Assembly: GCF_003669015.1 (NCBI RefSeq) | Contig: NZ_CP033069.1 | Coordinates: 3,544,501-3,608,500 of the forward strand | Origin: Acidovorax sp. 1608163 | GTDB lineage: Bacteria; Pseudomonadota; Gammaproteobacteria; Burkholderiales; Burkholderiaceae_C | DNA: 64,000 nt | Reading direction: 5' to 3' | Shown here: piece by piece, positions 45,092 to 54,289 of the stretch | Layout of the letters: each line of letters begins with the position of its first letter | Position numbering within the stretch: position 1 is the stretch's first letter | Position numbers and translations under genes: made by a program | Notes under the pieces: model-generated | What the model was told of the DNA's origin: nothing | Database searches by the model: none | Seen by the model: the letters and a program-made list of their open reading frames with translations, nothing else

Positions 45092-46528
45092 TTAGTTTTC
45101 CTTCTTTTCTTCCTTGCGCTCGGTCAGCGTCTTGCTCACCAGCACTTCGCGGCCCTTGAGCTTGTTGAGCGCCTGGGTGAGCTGGAAGTCCTTGTCGGTA
45201 CCAAACTCGGGCAGCTTGCGCTCCGCCGCTGGCTTTTTGGCTTCTTCTTCCAGACGCTTGCGCGCTTCCTCACGGGCCTTTTCGCGGGCCTCATCCTTTT
45301 GCTCTTCGCCTTGACCGCTGCCCAGGTGCTTGTCCAGGTCGGCTTCACGCATGCGCAGGGCGGCAAACACATTGCCCTCTTCCGACTCGTCGATCATGAC
45401 GTCAGGCACGATGCCCTTGGCCTGGATGGACTTGCCGCTGGGGGTGTAGTAGCGGGCGGTGGTGAGCTTGATGCCCGTGTCCGGCCCCAAAGGCCGCACC
45501 GTTTGCACCGAGCCCTTACCGAAGGTCTGGCTGCCCATGATGGTGGCGCGCTTGTGGTCTTGCAACGCACCGGCCACGATTTCGCTGGCAGAGGCGGAGC
45601 CTTCGTTGACCAGCACCACCAGGGGCACCGTCTTGATGCCTGCGGGCAGGCGGCGCAGAGGGTCGCTGCCGCTGCGGCGCTGGTAAAACTCGGGCGACGC
45701 CTTGTAAGTCGCTTTGCTCTCAGCCAACTGGCCGTTGGTGCTGACCACGGTCACGTTCTCAGGCAAGAAAGCTGCCGAGATCGCCACCGCCGCATCCAGC
45801 AAACCACCGGGGTCGTTGCGCAAGTCCAGCACCAGGCCCTTCAGGTTAGGGTCTTGCTTGTAGACGTCTTCGACCTTGCGCACAAAATCGTCCACCGTAC
45901 GTTCCTGGAACTGAGACAAGCGGATCCAGGCGTAACCTGGCTCCATCACCTTGCCTTTGACGGACTGGGTCTTGATTTCTTCACGGATGATGGTCACCGG
46001 GAAGGAGCGGTTTTCGTCCTTGCGGAAGATGGTGAGCGTGACCTTGGTGTTGGGCTCGCCACGCATGCGCTTGACCGAATCGCTGAGCGACAGGCCCTTG
46101 ACGGCGGTGTCGTCGATCTTGGTGATCAGGTCGTTGGTCTTGAGCCCAGCGCGGAAGGCAGGTGAGCCCTCGATGGGGGACACCACCTTGATGAGGCCCT
46201 CTTCCTGCGTGATCTCGATGCCCACGCCCACAAAGCGGCCCGTGGTGCCTTCGCGGAATTCCTTGAACGACTTCTTGTCGAAATACTGCGAGTGCGGGTC
46301 CAGGCTAGAGACCATGCCCGAGATGGCATCGGTCATGAGCTTCTTGTCATCCACAGGCTCGACATAGTCGGTCCTGACAAGGCCAAACACGGCAGACAGC
46401 TGCTGCATTTCTTCCAGCGGAAGCGGCACCATGGCACCGCGTGCCACGGTCTGCAATGACACGGTGGTCAGCGCACCGGCCACCACACCTACCGACACCC
46501 ATCCTGCAATTTTGAGTTTCTGGCCCAT
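45092..46528 (-). CDS. ctpA: Carboxyl-terminal processing protease (S41)
   Basis: A 478-aa periplasm-facing protease. An N-terminal hydrophobic anchor (IAGWVSVGVVAGALTTVSL) leads to a PDZ domain (about 95-175). The S41 catalytic part follows, with Ser in NEGSASASEIVAGAL near residue 318 and Lys in TFGKGSVQT near residue 343. The C-terminal tail is strongly charged and coiled-coil-like (EEARKRLEEEAKKP). It trims C-termini of envelope proteins. Downstream of gpmA on the same strand, the Burkholderiales order. Confidence 0.95.
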   Translation of the reverse strand: MGQKLKIAGWVSVGVVAGALTTVSLQTVARGAMVPLPLEEMQQLSAVFGLVRTDYVEPVDDKKLMTDAISGMVSSLDPHSQYFDKKSFKEFREGTTGRFVGVGIEITQEEGLIKVVSPIEGSPAFRAGLKTNDLITKIDDTAVKGLSLSDSVKRMRGEPNTKVTLTIFRKDENRSFPVTIIREEIKTQSVKGKVMEPGYAWIRLSQFQERTVDDFVRKVEDVYKQDPNLKGLVLDLRNDPGGLLDAAVAISAAFLPENVTVVSTNGQLAESKATYKASPEFYQRRSGSDPLRRLPAGIKTVPLVVLVNEGSASASEIVAGALQDHKRATIMGSQTFGKGSVQTVRPLGPDTGIKLTTARYYTPSGKSIQAKGIVPDVMIDESEEGNVFAALRMREADLDKHLGSGQGEEQKDEAREKAREEARKRLEEEAKKPAAERKLPEFGTDKDFQLTQALNKLKGREVLVSKTLTERKEEKKEN

Positions 46529-46644
46529 ACAACACCTTTTACCGCTTCAATATACACCTTGGAAGGGCCGCGCCCGTCGCAGTTCCGCGCGGGCGCTCAC
46601 TTTGGCAGGATCTGGAGGGATTTTCCCGCAGATTTACAGCGTCT

Positions 46645-47388
46645 TTACGCTTTGCCTTGCGAAGCCACGGCTGCAGCGGCCTTGGCCGCAGCTTCTGCAT
46701 CGCCCAGATAGTAGTGGCGGATGGGCTTGAGGTTCTCGTCCAGCTCGTAAACCAGCGGAATCCCGTTGGGAATGTTCAGGCCCACGATGTCGCCGTCGGA
46801 GATGTTGTCCAGGTACTTGACCAGGGCGCGGATGGAATTGCCGTGCGCAGCCACCACCACGCGCTGGCCCGAGCGAATGGCCGGGGCCATGGTGTCGTTC
46901 CAGAACGGCAGCACGCGGGCCACGGTGTCCTTGAGGCACTCGGTCAGCGGGATTTGCTCGGGGCTGAGCTGGCTGTAGCGGATGTCGCTGCGCTCGCTGC
47001 GGGGGTCGGTGGCTTCCAGCGCTGGCGGGGGGGTGTCGTAGCTGCGGCGCCACACCAGCACCTGCTCATCGCCATATTGCTTGGCCATGTCGCCCTTGTT
47101 CAGGCCCTGCAGCGCGCCGTAGTGGCGCTCGTTCAGGCGCCAGCTGTGCACCACGGGCAACCAAGTGCGGTCCATCTCGTCCAGGGCATGCCACAGGGTG
47201 CGCGTGGCGCGCTTGAGCACGCTGGTGTAGGCCACATCAAACTCGTAACCCTCGGCCTTGAGCAGGCGGCCGGCGTTCTTGGCCTGGTCCACGCCCGTGG
47301 GGGTGAGGTCCACGTCGGTCCAGCCGGTGAAGCGGTTTTCAAGGTTCCAGGTGGATTCGCCGTGGCGGATCAGAACGAGTTTGTGCAT
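46645..47388 (-). CDS. gpmA: 2,3-bisphosphoglycerate-dependent phosphoglycerate mutase
   Basis: A 247-aa histidine-phosphatase-type mutase of usual length. The catalytic [12 protein letters not shown] (His 10) opens the chain. [16 protein letters not shown] and [17 protein letters not shown], with the second catalytic His, complete the site. It interconverts 3- and 2-phosphoglycerate in glycolysis/gluconeogenesis. It is divergent from the rhodanese-grxC-secB-gpsA unit. Confidence 0.97.
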   Translation of the reverse strand: MHKLVLIRHGESTWNLENRFTGWTDVDLTPTGVDQAKNAGRLLKAEGYEFDVAYTSVLKRATRTLWHALDEMDRTWLPVVHSWRLNERHYGALQGLNKGDMAKQYGDEQVLVWRRSYDTPPPALEATDPRSERSDIRYSQLSPEQIPLTECLKDTVARVLPFWNDTMAPAIRSGQRVVVAAHGNSIRALVKYLDNISDGDIVGLNIPNGIPLVYELDENLKPIRHYYLGDAEAAAKAAAAVASQGKA

Positions 47389-47460
47389 GGTTTCCCTAGA
47401 AAGAGCGGGTCAAAACCTTACATTCTAAAATTGCTCTGTTTGCCAACCCAAGGAATCTTC

Positions 47461-47868
47461 GTGAAATTCTTCATCGACAACTGGTATTTGCTCGTCGTAG
47501 CCCTCGCATCGGGCAGCATGCTGCTGTGGCCCACACTGCGCAGCGCTAGCGCTGGCTCGCTTTCCCCGGCCCAGGCCGTGCAACTCATCAACCGGGAAAA
47601 AGCCGTCGTCATCGACGTATGCGAAGCCGAGGAATTTGCCGCAGGCCACGTGGGTGGCGCTAAAAACGTGCCCCTGGGCCAACTCGAAGAGCGCCTGCCC
47701 AGCCTCGTCAAGAACAAAAGCCTGCCCGTGGTGCTGGTGTGTGCCTCTGGCGCCCGTGCCAACCGCGCGGCGGCTGTGGCCAAAAAACTGGGCTACGAAA
47801 AAGCCGAAGCCCTGGCCGGCGGCCTCAAAGCCTGGCGCGATGCCAGCATGCCCGTCGAAAAAGCCTGA
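47461..47868 (+). CDS. Membrane-anchored rhodanese-domain protein
   Basis: A 135-aa protein. One N-terminal membrane segment (WYLLVVALASGSMLLW) precedes a rhodanese domain with DVCEAEEFAAGHVGGAKNVP and the catalytic loop VLVCASGARAN. It could move sulfane sulfur at the inner membrane. The start is GTG 47461 with AAGGAA upstream; no in-frame ATG lies before the membrane segment. First gene of the unit with grxC, secB and gpsA. Confidence 0.92.
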   Translation: MKFFIDNWYLLVVALASGSMLLWPTLRSASAGSLSPAQAVQLINREKAVVIDVCEAEEFAAGHVGGAKNVPLGQLEERLPSLVKNKSLPVVLVCASGARANRAAAVAKKLGYEKAEALAGGLKAWRDASMPVEKA

Positions 47869-47894
47869 ACGCCCCTTTACTGCAGGAGAGCACC

Positions 47895-48155
47895 ATGCAA
47901 CCCGTCAAGATGTACACCACCGCCGTCTGCCCTTACTGCATTCGCGCCAAGCAGATTCTCAAATCCAAAGGCGTGGAGCAGATTGAGGAAATCCGCATCG
48001 ACATGGACCCCGAAGCCCGCAACCACATGATGGAGATCACCGGCCGGCGCACCGTGCCGCAAATCTTCATTGGCACCACCCATGTGGGCGGCCACGACGA
48101 TCTGGTGGCACTGGATGGACGTGGGGGCTTGATGCCGCTGCTGGGCGCTGCCTGA
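47895..48155 (+). CDS. grxC: Glutaredoxin 3
   Basis: An 86-aa glutaredoxin. Active site CPYC in TTAVCPYCIRAKQIL, GSH site TVPQIFIG and the C-terminal GGHDDLVALDGRGGL are typical of GrxC. It reduces protein and mixed disulfides using glutathione. AGGAG lies upstream of ATG 47895, 26 bases after the rhodanese stop. Confidence 0.96.
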   Translation: MQPVKMYTTAVCPYCIRAKQILKSKGVEQIEEIRIDMDPEARNHMMEITGRRTVPQIFIGTTHVGGHDDLVALDGRGGLMPLLGAA

Positions 48156-48291
48156 TTCTGGCAATCCCACCTACGGGCGCTGCATAATGCAGCCCCATGT
48201 GCCCGCTGCGGGAGCTGATCCCCGGCGGGTTTTGTTTTGCAAGCAACTTCAGTTTGAGCAAACGTAAATCGTAAGTAGAGAGACTTTGACC

Positions 48292-48743
48292 ATGGCCGAT
48301 CAAGACACCCCCGTTTTCCAGATCCAGCGCGTTTACCTGAAGGACCTGTCGCTCGAGCAGCCCAACTCCCCGCCATCCTGCTCGAACAAGAGCAACCCAG
48401 CGTGGACATCCAACTGGGCGTGGAAGCCGCCCCCGTCGCCGATGGCATCTACGAAATCTGCGTCACGGCCACCGTGCAGACCAAGATCAAGGAAAAGACC
48501 GTGTTCCTGGTCGAAGCCAAGCAAGCAGGCATCTTTGAAGTGCGCAACATCCCTGAAGACCAAATGGGCGCCATCATGGGCATCGCTTGCCCCCAGATCG
48601 TGTACCCCTACCTGCGCGGCAACGTGGCCGACCTGATCAACCGCGCTGGCTTCCCGCCCGTTCACTTGGCCGAAATCAACTTCCAAGCCATGTACGAGCA
48701 GCAACAGCAAGCCGCAGCGGCCGACACCGCCGTGGCCCAGTAA
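48292..48743 (+). pseudogene. secB: Preprotein chaperone SecB, frameshifted
   Basis: Two frames join into a 150-aa SecB. The start [20 protein letters not shown] is SecB-like and breaks after about 27 residues at the C-run 48368-48371. One extra C continues it as [19 protein letters not shown] and the whole conserved core through [20 protein letters not shown] follows. SecB keeps exported proteins unfolded for SecA. The rest of the gene is perfect, which favours a sequence error over decay. It sits in the usual place between grxC and gpsA. Confidence 0.9.
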
Positions 48744-48809
48744 GCCACCGGCATCGCTGCATTGGCACCCATTTGCGATTCGTTTTGCAGATTGGATTTG
48801 CAGACCAAC

Positions 48810-48832
48810 AAGGGGCCTTCGGGCCCCTTTTG
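48810..48832 (+). terminator. Hairpin between secB and gpsA
   Basis: AAGGGGCC TTCG GGCCCCTT followed by TTG. A compact stable stem with a short T-run, probably a partial terminator after secB. Confidence 0.7.
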
Positions 48833-48866
48833 CTTGATACAAGGGCGTAAGCAGCTATGAAAATCG
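48831..48866 (+). repeat. Dispersed palindromic repeat, copy K (gpsA start)
   Basis: TGCTTGATACAAGGGCGTAA then GCAGCTATGAAAAT matches the spacer, right arm and flank of the repeat. Its left part is missing or replaced by the hairpin. The gpsA start ATG lies within GCAGCTATGA. Confidence 0.55.
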
Positions 48867-49867
48867 TAGTACTCGGCGCAGGCGCCTGGGGCACTGCCGT
48901 GGCACTGAGCGCTGCGCAGCACCCTGCGGGCCATCAGGTCACGCTGTGGGCCCGCAGCACACCACAGGCCAGCAGCATGCAGGCACTGCATGAAAACCGC
49001 CACTACCTGCCCGGCATTGCACTGCCCCCCTCTTTGCAACTGGCCAGTGGCGACGCACTGGCCGCTTGCGCGCAGGCAGACCTCATCATCGTGGCCACCC
49101 CCATGGCCGCCCTGCGCGGCATGCTCACGCAATTGCAGGGCAGCGCCGCCCCTGTGGCATGGCTGTGCAAAGGGTTTGAGGCGGCTCACGGCGCGCACTC
49201 TGCCGCAGGCTTGCTGGCGCACGAGGTGTGCGCCCAGGTGGCGCCCGCGCTGCGCGCGGGTGTGCTCAGCGGCCCCAGCTTTGCGCTGGAAGTGGCCCGC
49301 AACCAGCCCACAGCGCTGGTCGCAGCCAGCGAACACGCGGCCGTGCGCGACACCCTGGTGGCCGCCTTCCACAGCCCCAGTGTGCGGGTGTATGCCAACG
49401 AAGACATCGTGGGCGTGGAGGTGGGCGGCGCGGTAAAAAACGTGCTGGCCATTGCCACCGGCCTGTGCGATGGGCTGCAGCTGGGCCTGAACGCCCGCGC
49501 CGCACTCATCACCCGGGGCCTGGCCGAGATGACCCGGCTGGGCGTGGCGCTGGGTGCGCGGGCAGAGACCTTCATGGGCCTGTCGGGCATGGGCGACCTG
49601 GTGCTGACAGCCACTGGCGACCTTTCGCGCAACCGGCGGGTGGGCCTGCTGCTGGCCGAGGGCAAAACGCTGCAGCAAGCCGTCGAATCCCTGGGCCATG
49701 TGGCCGAGGGCGTTTACTGCGCCCGCACTGTGGCGCAGCGCGCAGCGGGCTTGGGCGTGGACATGCCCATCACGCAGGCCGTGGTGGCGCTGCTGGACGG
49801 GGGCATGACCCCAGCCCAGGCCGTGGCAAGGCTGATGGGGCGCGGCCCGGCCTCAGAGCAGGTCTAA
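48857..49867 (+). CDS. gpsA: Glycerol-3-phosphate dehydrogenase [NAD(P)+]
   Basis: A 336-aa enzyme. The Rossmann loop [17 protein letters not shown] starts at residue 1. CKGFE and [13 protein letters not shown] follow, and the catalytic Lys sits in [16 protein letters not shown]. The late [13 protein letters not shown] and RNRRVG are also typical. It makes sn-glycerol-3-phosphate for phospholipids. The ATG lies in a dispersed-repeat right arm, and no strong ribosome site is visible before it. Confidence 0.96.
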   Translation: MKIVVLGAGAWGTAVALSAAQHPAGHQVTLWARSTPQASSMQALHENRHYLPGIALPPSLQLASGDALAACAQADLIIVATPMAALRGMLTQLQGSAAPVAWLCKGFEAAHGAHSAAGLLAHEVCAQVAPALRAGVLSGPSFALEVARNQPTALVAASEHAAVRDTLVAAFHSPSVRVYANEDIVGVEVGGAVKNVLAIATGLCDGLQLGLNARAALITRGLAEMTRLGVALGARAETFMGLSGMGDLVLTATGDLSRNRRVGLLLAEGKTLQQAVESLGHVAEGVYCARTVAQRAAGLGVDMPITQAVVALLDGGMTPAQAVARLMGRGPASEQV

Positions 49868-49894
49868 AAGAACCGCCGCTTAATCACGAAAACA

Positions 49895-49919
49895 AAAGGG
49901 GGCCGCCAAGGCCCCCTTT
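49895..49919. terminator. Bidirectional terminator between gpsA and lysA
   Basis: AAAGGGGGCC GCCAA GGCCCCCTTT, then TTCTTTTTC on the plus side and GTTTTCG on the minus side. It lies between the convergent ends of gpsA and lysA and can serve both. Confidence 0.88.
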
Positions 49920-49935
49920 CTTTTTCGCCGAGGTG

Positions 49936-51180
49936 TTACAGCCCCAACTCCAGCGCCAGCAACTCGTCCACCGTCTGGCGGCGGCGGATCAGGCGGTGCT
50001 CAGCGCCGTCCACCAGCACTTCGGCAATCAGCGGACGGGTGTTGTAGTTGGAGGACATGGAGGCGCCATAAGCCCCCGTGTCGTGCAACACCACCAGGTC
50101 GCCCACCTGCGCGGCGGGCAGGTCGCGCGGCAGCACCACGCCACCGTCGCCCTGGGTGAACACATCGCCCGACTCGCACAGCGGACCAGCCACCACGGTG
50201 GGCTGGCTGGCGCCCTGGCTGCCATCGCGGCGCAGCACGCTCATGGCGTGGAAGCTGCCGTACATCGAGGGGCGCATCAACTCGTTGAAGCCGGTATCGA
50301 CCAGCACAAAGTGGTTGTTGCCCGCATTCTTGGTGGCGCGTACCTCGCCCAGCAGCACACCCGATTCGGCCACCAGGAAGCGGCCGGGCTCAATCTCCAG
50401 CCCGAGCTTGTGGCCCACGATGGCCTCGGCCTGCTGGCGTGCGGTGTTCCACAGGCCGTAGTAGTGCTGGGTGTCGATGACCGGCTCGCCCGCGCGGTAG
50501 GGGATGGACAGGCCGCCACCGGCCGAGATGGCATGCAGGTCATGCCCCGCCGCATGTGCCGTGCGCACCAGCTCCACCATGGCACCGCACACTTCGGCCA
50601 GGTGGCCGTAGTCCACGCCCGAGCCAATGTGCATGTGCAGGCCCGCCAGCGTCAGCCCCTGCTCGCGGATCGTCTGCAGCGCCAGCGGCAAGTCGGTGTG
50701 CCAGATGCCGTGCTTGCTGTGCTCGCCGCCCGTGTTGGTCTTGTTGCTGTGGCCATGGCCAAAGCCGGGGTTGATGCGCAGCCACACGGCGTGGCCCTTG
50801 GAGCGGGAGCCCAGCTGGCGCAGCATGTCGATGGAGCCTGCATTGACGGGCACACCATGCTCCACCACGCAATCGAGCGTGGCCGCGTCGAACAGGTCGG
50901 CGGTGAACACAATTTCAGACGGCTCACCACCCGCTTTGAAGCCCGCCGCCAGCGCCCGCAAGATTTCACCGCGCGAGACGGCGTCCACCTTCACGCCCTG
51001 CTCGCGCATGAGCTTGAGGATGTGGATGTTGGAGCAGGCCTTTTGTGCAAAGCGCACCGTATCGAAGTTGGACACCTGCGCAATGCGCTGGCGGATGGTG
51101 GCCGCGTCGTACACCCACAGCGGGGTGCCAAACGCGTCGGCCAAGGACCACAACTGGGCGGGGGTAAAGGGGTTGGACAT
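49936..51180 (-). CDS. lysA: Diaminopimelate decarboxylase
   Basis: A 414-aa PLP enzyme of the alanine-racemase fold. The Lys that binds PLP is in FAQKACSNIHIL near residue 47. HMHIGSGVDYGHLAEVCGAM and the C-terminal LCESGDVFTQG, with the active-site Cys, are intact. It makes L-lysine from meso-diaminopimelate. It is divergent from a LysR gene, the classical lysA-lysR pair. Confidence 0.96.
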   Translation of the reverse strand: MSNPFTPAQLWSLADAFGTPLWVYDAATIRQRIAQVSNFDTVRFAQKACSNIHILKLMREQGVKVDAVSRGEILRALAAGFKAGGEPSEIVFTADLFDAATLDCVVEHGVPVNAGSIDMLRQLGSRSKGHAVWLRINPGFGHGHSNKTNTGGEHSKHGIWHTDLPLALQTIREQGLTLAGLHMHIGSGVDYGHLAEVCGAMVELVRTAHAAGHDLHAISAGGGLSIPYRAGEPVIDTQHYYGLWNTARQQAEAIVGHKLGLEIEPGRFLVAESGVLLGEVRATKNAGNNHFVLVDTGFNELMRPSMYGSFHAMSVLRRDGSQGASQPTVVAGPLCESGDVFTQGDGGVVLPRDLPAAQVGDLVVLHDTGAYGASMSSNYNTRPLIAEVLVDGAEHRLIRRRQTVDELLALELGL

Positions 51181-51339
51181 GCAGGGCTCCAGGAATGCCG
51201 ATCCACGGCAAGGAAAACGAACAACAAAAGACACCATGGCCCGCCATAAGGTGAGCAGCCTGCGCATCATGCCGCGGCCCATCCATCCAGTCCAATGGCA
51301 ATTTTTCCATAGTCAATTCATTTTAGATATGCTTTGAAC

Positions 51340-52302
51340 ATGCCCACCCACCCTGCTTCAAACACCAGCCCCGCCCGCAGCGCCCTCATCACCCACCGGC
51401 ACATCGAAGTCTTTCGCGCCGTGATGACGGCCAGCAGCGTGACCCATGCCGCCGCCCTGCTGGCCAGCTCGCAGCCCACCGTCAGCCGCGAGCTGGCCCG
51501 GCTGGAGCAGTTGCTGGGCTACCCGCTGTTTGAGCGGCAGCAGGGCCGGCTGCGCCCCAACGCCCGTGCGCTGGCCCTGTGGGATGAGGTGCAGCGATCG
51601 TGGCAGGGGCTGGAGCGCGTGGTGGAGCGGGCCGTGGCCCTGGGCCAATCGCACGAGGCCCAACTCTCGGTGCTGTGCCTGCCCGCCCTCGCCCACGCCC
51701 TGCTGCCCGGTGCCATCGCCCGGCTGCTGCAAACGCAGCCCCACCTGCGCGTGTCCATCACGCCGCAAGAATCGCCGCTGCTGGAGGAATGGATGAGCGC
51801 CCAGCGCTTTGACCTGGGCCTGAGCGAGCAAGCCGCCACGCCCCCCGGCGTGCAAGCCGTGCCGTTACTGACGCTGGACGAAGTGGCCGTGCTGCCCGCC
51901 GGGCACGCACTGGCGAACCAAGCCGTTCTGCGTTTGCAGGACTTTGCAGGCCAGCCGTTTGTGAGCCTGTCTGCCGACGACCCTTACCGCCGCCAGATCG
52001 ACGAACGCTTTGCCCAAGCGGGCGTGGCGCGCCAGTTGCACCTGCAAACCCACAGCGCCGTGGCCGTGTGCGCGATGGTGCAGCAAGGCCTGGGGCTGGC
52101 CATCGTCAACCCGCTCACGGCCCTGGCCATGGCGGGGCCAGGGCTGGTGGTGCGCAGGCTGGGGTTCTCCGTGCCGTTCAGCGTCAACGCCTTGCTGCCG
52201 CTGTACCGCCCGGCGCTGCCGGAAGCCCAGCCACTGGTGCAGTCTTTGCAGGAGCAAGCCCAAGAAGTCACCGCAACGCTACAACGCTTGCTGGCCCCAT
52301 AG
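51340..52302 (+). CDS. lysR: LysR-family regulator, probably LysR of lysA
   Basis: A 320-aa protein. The helix-turn-helix (about residues 20-80) has SSVTHAAALLASSQPTVSRE and LARLEQLLGYPLFER. The effector domain follows (VAVLPAGHALA). Position, divergent from lysA with about 160 bases between, matches E. coli lysR, which activates lysA when diaminopimelate is high and lysine low. ATG 51340 is preferred to TTG 51334. Confidence 0.9.
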   Translation: MPTHPASNTSPARSALITHRHIEVFRAVMTASSVTHAAALLASSQPTVSRELARLEQLLGYPLFERQQGRLRPNARALALWDEVQRSWQGLERVVERAVALGQSHEAQLSVLCLPALAHALLPGAIARLLQTQPHLRVSITPQESPLLEEWMSAQRFDLGLSEQAATPPGVQAVPLLTLDEVAVLPAGHALANQAVLRLQDFAGQPFVSLSADDPYRRQIDERFAQAGVARQLHLQTHSAVAVCAMVQQGLGLAIVNPLTALAMAGPGLVVRRLGFSVPFSVNALLPLYRPALPEAQPLVQSLQEQAQEVTATLQRLLAP

Positions 52303-52331
52303 ACATCCTGAGGTAGCGACGTACCTTCGGC

Positions 52332-52390
52332 AAAAAACAGGTCTAGCGCTTATAAAACAAGCGCAAGCAGCTACACTTTTCATAGCAAAT
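52332..52390 (+). repeat. Dispersed palindromic repeat, copy H
   Basis: AAAAAACAGGTCTAGCGCTT, then ATAAAACAAGCGCAAGCAGC, TACACTTTT and CATAGCAAAT. It lies 29 bases after the lysR stop. Confidence 0.85.
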
Positions 52391-52506
52391 TGCCCTGCTT
52401 CGCATCCGCTAAAGCCCAAGGCGGCACGGCAATGACTGCGACCACCGCGTTTGTCGCGTTAAACAGTGCTGCCGAATGCATGTAGCCCAGTGCAGCAAGC
52501 ACAGAC

Positions 52507-52538
52507 GAAAAAAACCGGCCTCAAGGGCCGGTTTTCGT
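52507..52538 (-). terminator. Terminator after the RRM-protein gene
   Basis: On the minus strand: AACCGGCC / GGCCGGTT with a short loop, then TTTTTTCGT. It lies about 27 bases after the RNA-binding protein stop codon. Confidence 0.8.
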
Positions 52539-52564
52539 TGGGAGCGCAGGAAGCCGCGCAGCAA

Positions 52565-52915
52565 TCAGTAGCGACCGCCGCCGAAGCCACCCGAGCCATA
52601 GCCCACGTCGGAGCGTTTGTTCGACGTGTACTCGCCAGCGTTATGCCCCCCGGCGCCACCACCGGCCTCACGCGGGCGGGCCAGGTTCACGACGATCGAG
52701 CGCCCATCCACGGACATGCCGTGCAGCGCAGAAATGGCCGCCTGCGCGACTTCTGCCGAAGCCATTTCAACGAAGCCAAAACCCTTGGAACGGCCGGTTT
52801 CGCGGTCCATCATGACCTTGGCGGAAGAGACTCCGCCGAACTCGGCAAAGTTGCTTTGCAGGCTGGCATCGGTCACGGAATAAGGCAGGTTGCCCACATA
52901 AATTTTGGTGCTCAT
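52565..52915 (-). CDS. RRM-domain RNA-binding protein
   Basis: A 116-aa protein with one RRM. RNP2 IYVGNL starts at residue 5 and RNP1 KGFGFVEM lies near residue 44. The glycine-rich tail GGGAGG to YGSGGFGGGRY is as in bacterial/cyanobacterial Rbp proteins, often cold-induced. A long untranslated leader seems likely, since the next gene upstream ends 115 bases away. Confidence 0.93.
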   Translation of the reverse strand: MSTKIYVGNLPYSVTDASLQSNFAEFGGVSSAKVMMDRETGRSKGFGFVEMASAEVAQAAISALHGMSVDGRSIVVNLARPREAGGGAGGHNAGEYTSNKRSDVGYGSGGFGGGRY

Positions 52916-53029
52916 GGAGAAGTCTTTCTGGTGAGGGGCGCGCAGCGAACGGCGCACGGGGAAGAATCGGTGTGCGAACTTGAGAGTCCGCCGCGATGGC
53001 AAAGAGGGGGTCGGCAGTGGGCTGATGGG

Positions 53030-53269
53030 TCAGCACACCGGGGGGTGCGGCATGCAAGCTTGCAGCCAGCCCTGGGTCACCGCGAACAGACGGGCGGCTT
53101 CGGGCGAAGCAAAGGCTTTGTCAAAGCGGAACACGCGGCAGTAGCTGCCGTTGCCTTGAGACCGGTGGACCGAGAAGGAGGCGCGAAAGCGGCCACAGTC
53201 GGTCGGGTGTGTCGCGGGCGAAACGACGTACTGGCCCATGGAAATGGCTGTCTTGGAAATCTGGTGCAT
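53030..53269 (-). CDS. Small conserved-looking protein of unknown function
   Basis: A 79-aa protein that I do not assign to a family. The stretch GRFRASFSVHRSQGNGSYCR followed by VFRFDKAFASPEAARLFAVT reads as a compact alpha/beta domain with sensible composition. I judge it real because it uses typical codons and opens MHQISKTAISMGQYVVSPAT. A start at 53239 (MGQYVV) is also possible. Its neighbour is the RRM protein. Confidence 0.6.
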   Translation of the reverse strand: MHQISKTAISMGQYVVSPATHPTDCGRFRASFSVHRSQGNGSYCRVFRFDKAFASPEAARLFAVTQGWLQACMPHPPVC

Positions 53270-53584
53270 TCAGGGGAAACGCATACCCGGACCGGGTTGC
53301 GTGAGCTTCAAGGGAACACAGTTGGCGGTAGCTCTACCGTCCAGCTGGGCGACAAGGGTCGCAAAAGGCGGCTAGCGCGCGCTGGTGAAAAACCGCCGCG
53401 CTAGCGTTGCAAAGACGGCGCGGCTTGCCGCCGCCCTGTCGATACAACGGCGTCTAGTATATGGCCAAACACATAAAAAGGCCAAACAATATTCTTCAAA
53501 GTTTTATAACGCCACGCTTGGCCGCGTGGCGCTCGGCCCATCGCCCATCGCAGGGTGGGGCTGCTTCGTAGCAACAGGGCCCCG
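53270..53584. other. Stretch without a gene, small hairpin inside
   Basis: Between the small protein gene and coaD. It includes a 9-bp inverted repeat GCTAGCGCG (53371) / CGCGCTAGC (53397) with a 17-base loop, and an AT-rich patch at 53458-53512 that could be the promoter of the minus-strand small gene. I see no open frame worth calling. Confidence 0.4.
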
Positions 53585-54085
53585 TCACCCCGCCGCCATC
53601 CCCCGCACCTTCGCCGCCAAGCGCTCTTGCACGGCGGGCGAGACGAACTTGTCCACTTCTCCGCCCAGCACCGCGATCTCGCGCACAAAGGTGCTGCTGA
53701 TGAACTGGTACTTGTCGCTGGGGGTGAGGAAGACGGTTTCCACCTGCGGCATGAGGCTGCGGTTCATGCCTGCAAGCTGGAACTCGTAGTCAAAGTCGGT
53801 CACGGCGCGCAGGCCGCGCACCATGGCCTTGCCGCCGCGCGCCACCACAAAGTCGCGCAGCAGGCCCGAGAAGCTCTCGACCTGCACCTGTGGGTATTGG
53901 CGCGTGGCCTCGCGGACCATGTCGATGCGCTCTTCCAGGCTGAACAGGGTTTTTTTGTGGTGGCCGGCGGCCACGGCCACGATGACCTGGCCGAACAACT
54001 GGGTGGCTCTGCGCACCACGTCTTCATGGCCCAGGGTGATGGGGTCGAAGGTTCCGGGGTAAACGGCGAGGACGTTGTGGGCCAT
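53585..54085 (-). CDS. coaD: Phosphopantetheine adenylyltransferase
   Basis: A 166-aa nucleotidyltransferase. The T/HxGH site is AVYPGTFDPITLGHEDVVRR. VRGLRAVTDFDYEFQLAGMN and ISSTFVREIA complete the CoaD signature. It performs the penultimate step of coenzyme A synthesis. The order M16-M16-rsmD-coaD matches other Burkholderiales. A dispersed repeat lies between it and rsmD. Confidence 0.97.
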   Translation of the reverse strand: MAHNVLAVYPGTFDPITLGHEDVVRRATQLFGQVIVAVAAGHHKKTLFSLEERIDMVREATRQYPQVQVESFSGLLRDFVVARGGKAMVRGLRAVTDFDYEFQLAGMNRSLMPQVETVFLTPSDKYQFISSTFVREIAVLGGEVDKFVSPAVQERLAAKVRGMAAG

Positions 54086-54208
54086 GGCGGGCTGTCTCCT
54101 GTGCTGACGGAATGGTCGTTGGCCCTGTGCCGGGCCGCGTGGGCGCATTATGCAGAGTGCACTGCAACATGGATGGCAGCGGCCAGCCCAGGCCACTTGG
54201 CAATTCAC

Positions 54209-54268
54209 ATAAAAATAGCTGCCAGCGCTTGATAAACAGGCGCTGGCAGCTATCAACTCAATAGCAAT
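54209..54268 (+). repeat. Dispersed palindromic repeat, copy I
   Basis: ATAGCTGCCAGCGCTTGATA, then AACAGGCGCTGGCAGCTAT and ATAGCAAT. It has compensating changes in both arms (CCAGCGC / GCGCTGG), so the stem is kept. It lies inside the rsmD-coaD gap. Confidence 0.85.
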
Positions 54269-54289
54269 CTAATCGCAAATCAAGCGCAA

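Noticed and set aside
47541..47556. AGCGCTAGCGCT palindrome in the rhodanese gene as another dispersed-repeat copy
   Set aside because: Only the arm core matches; no flank ATAGCAAA or TTTTTGGCC is present and the residues are ordinary linker.
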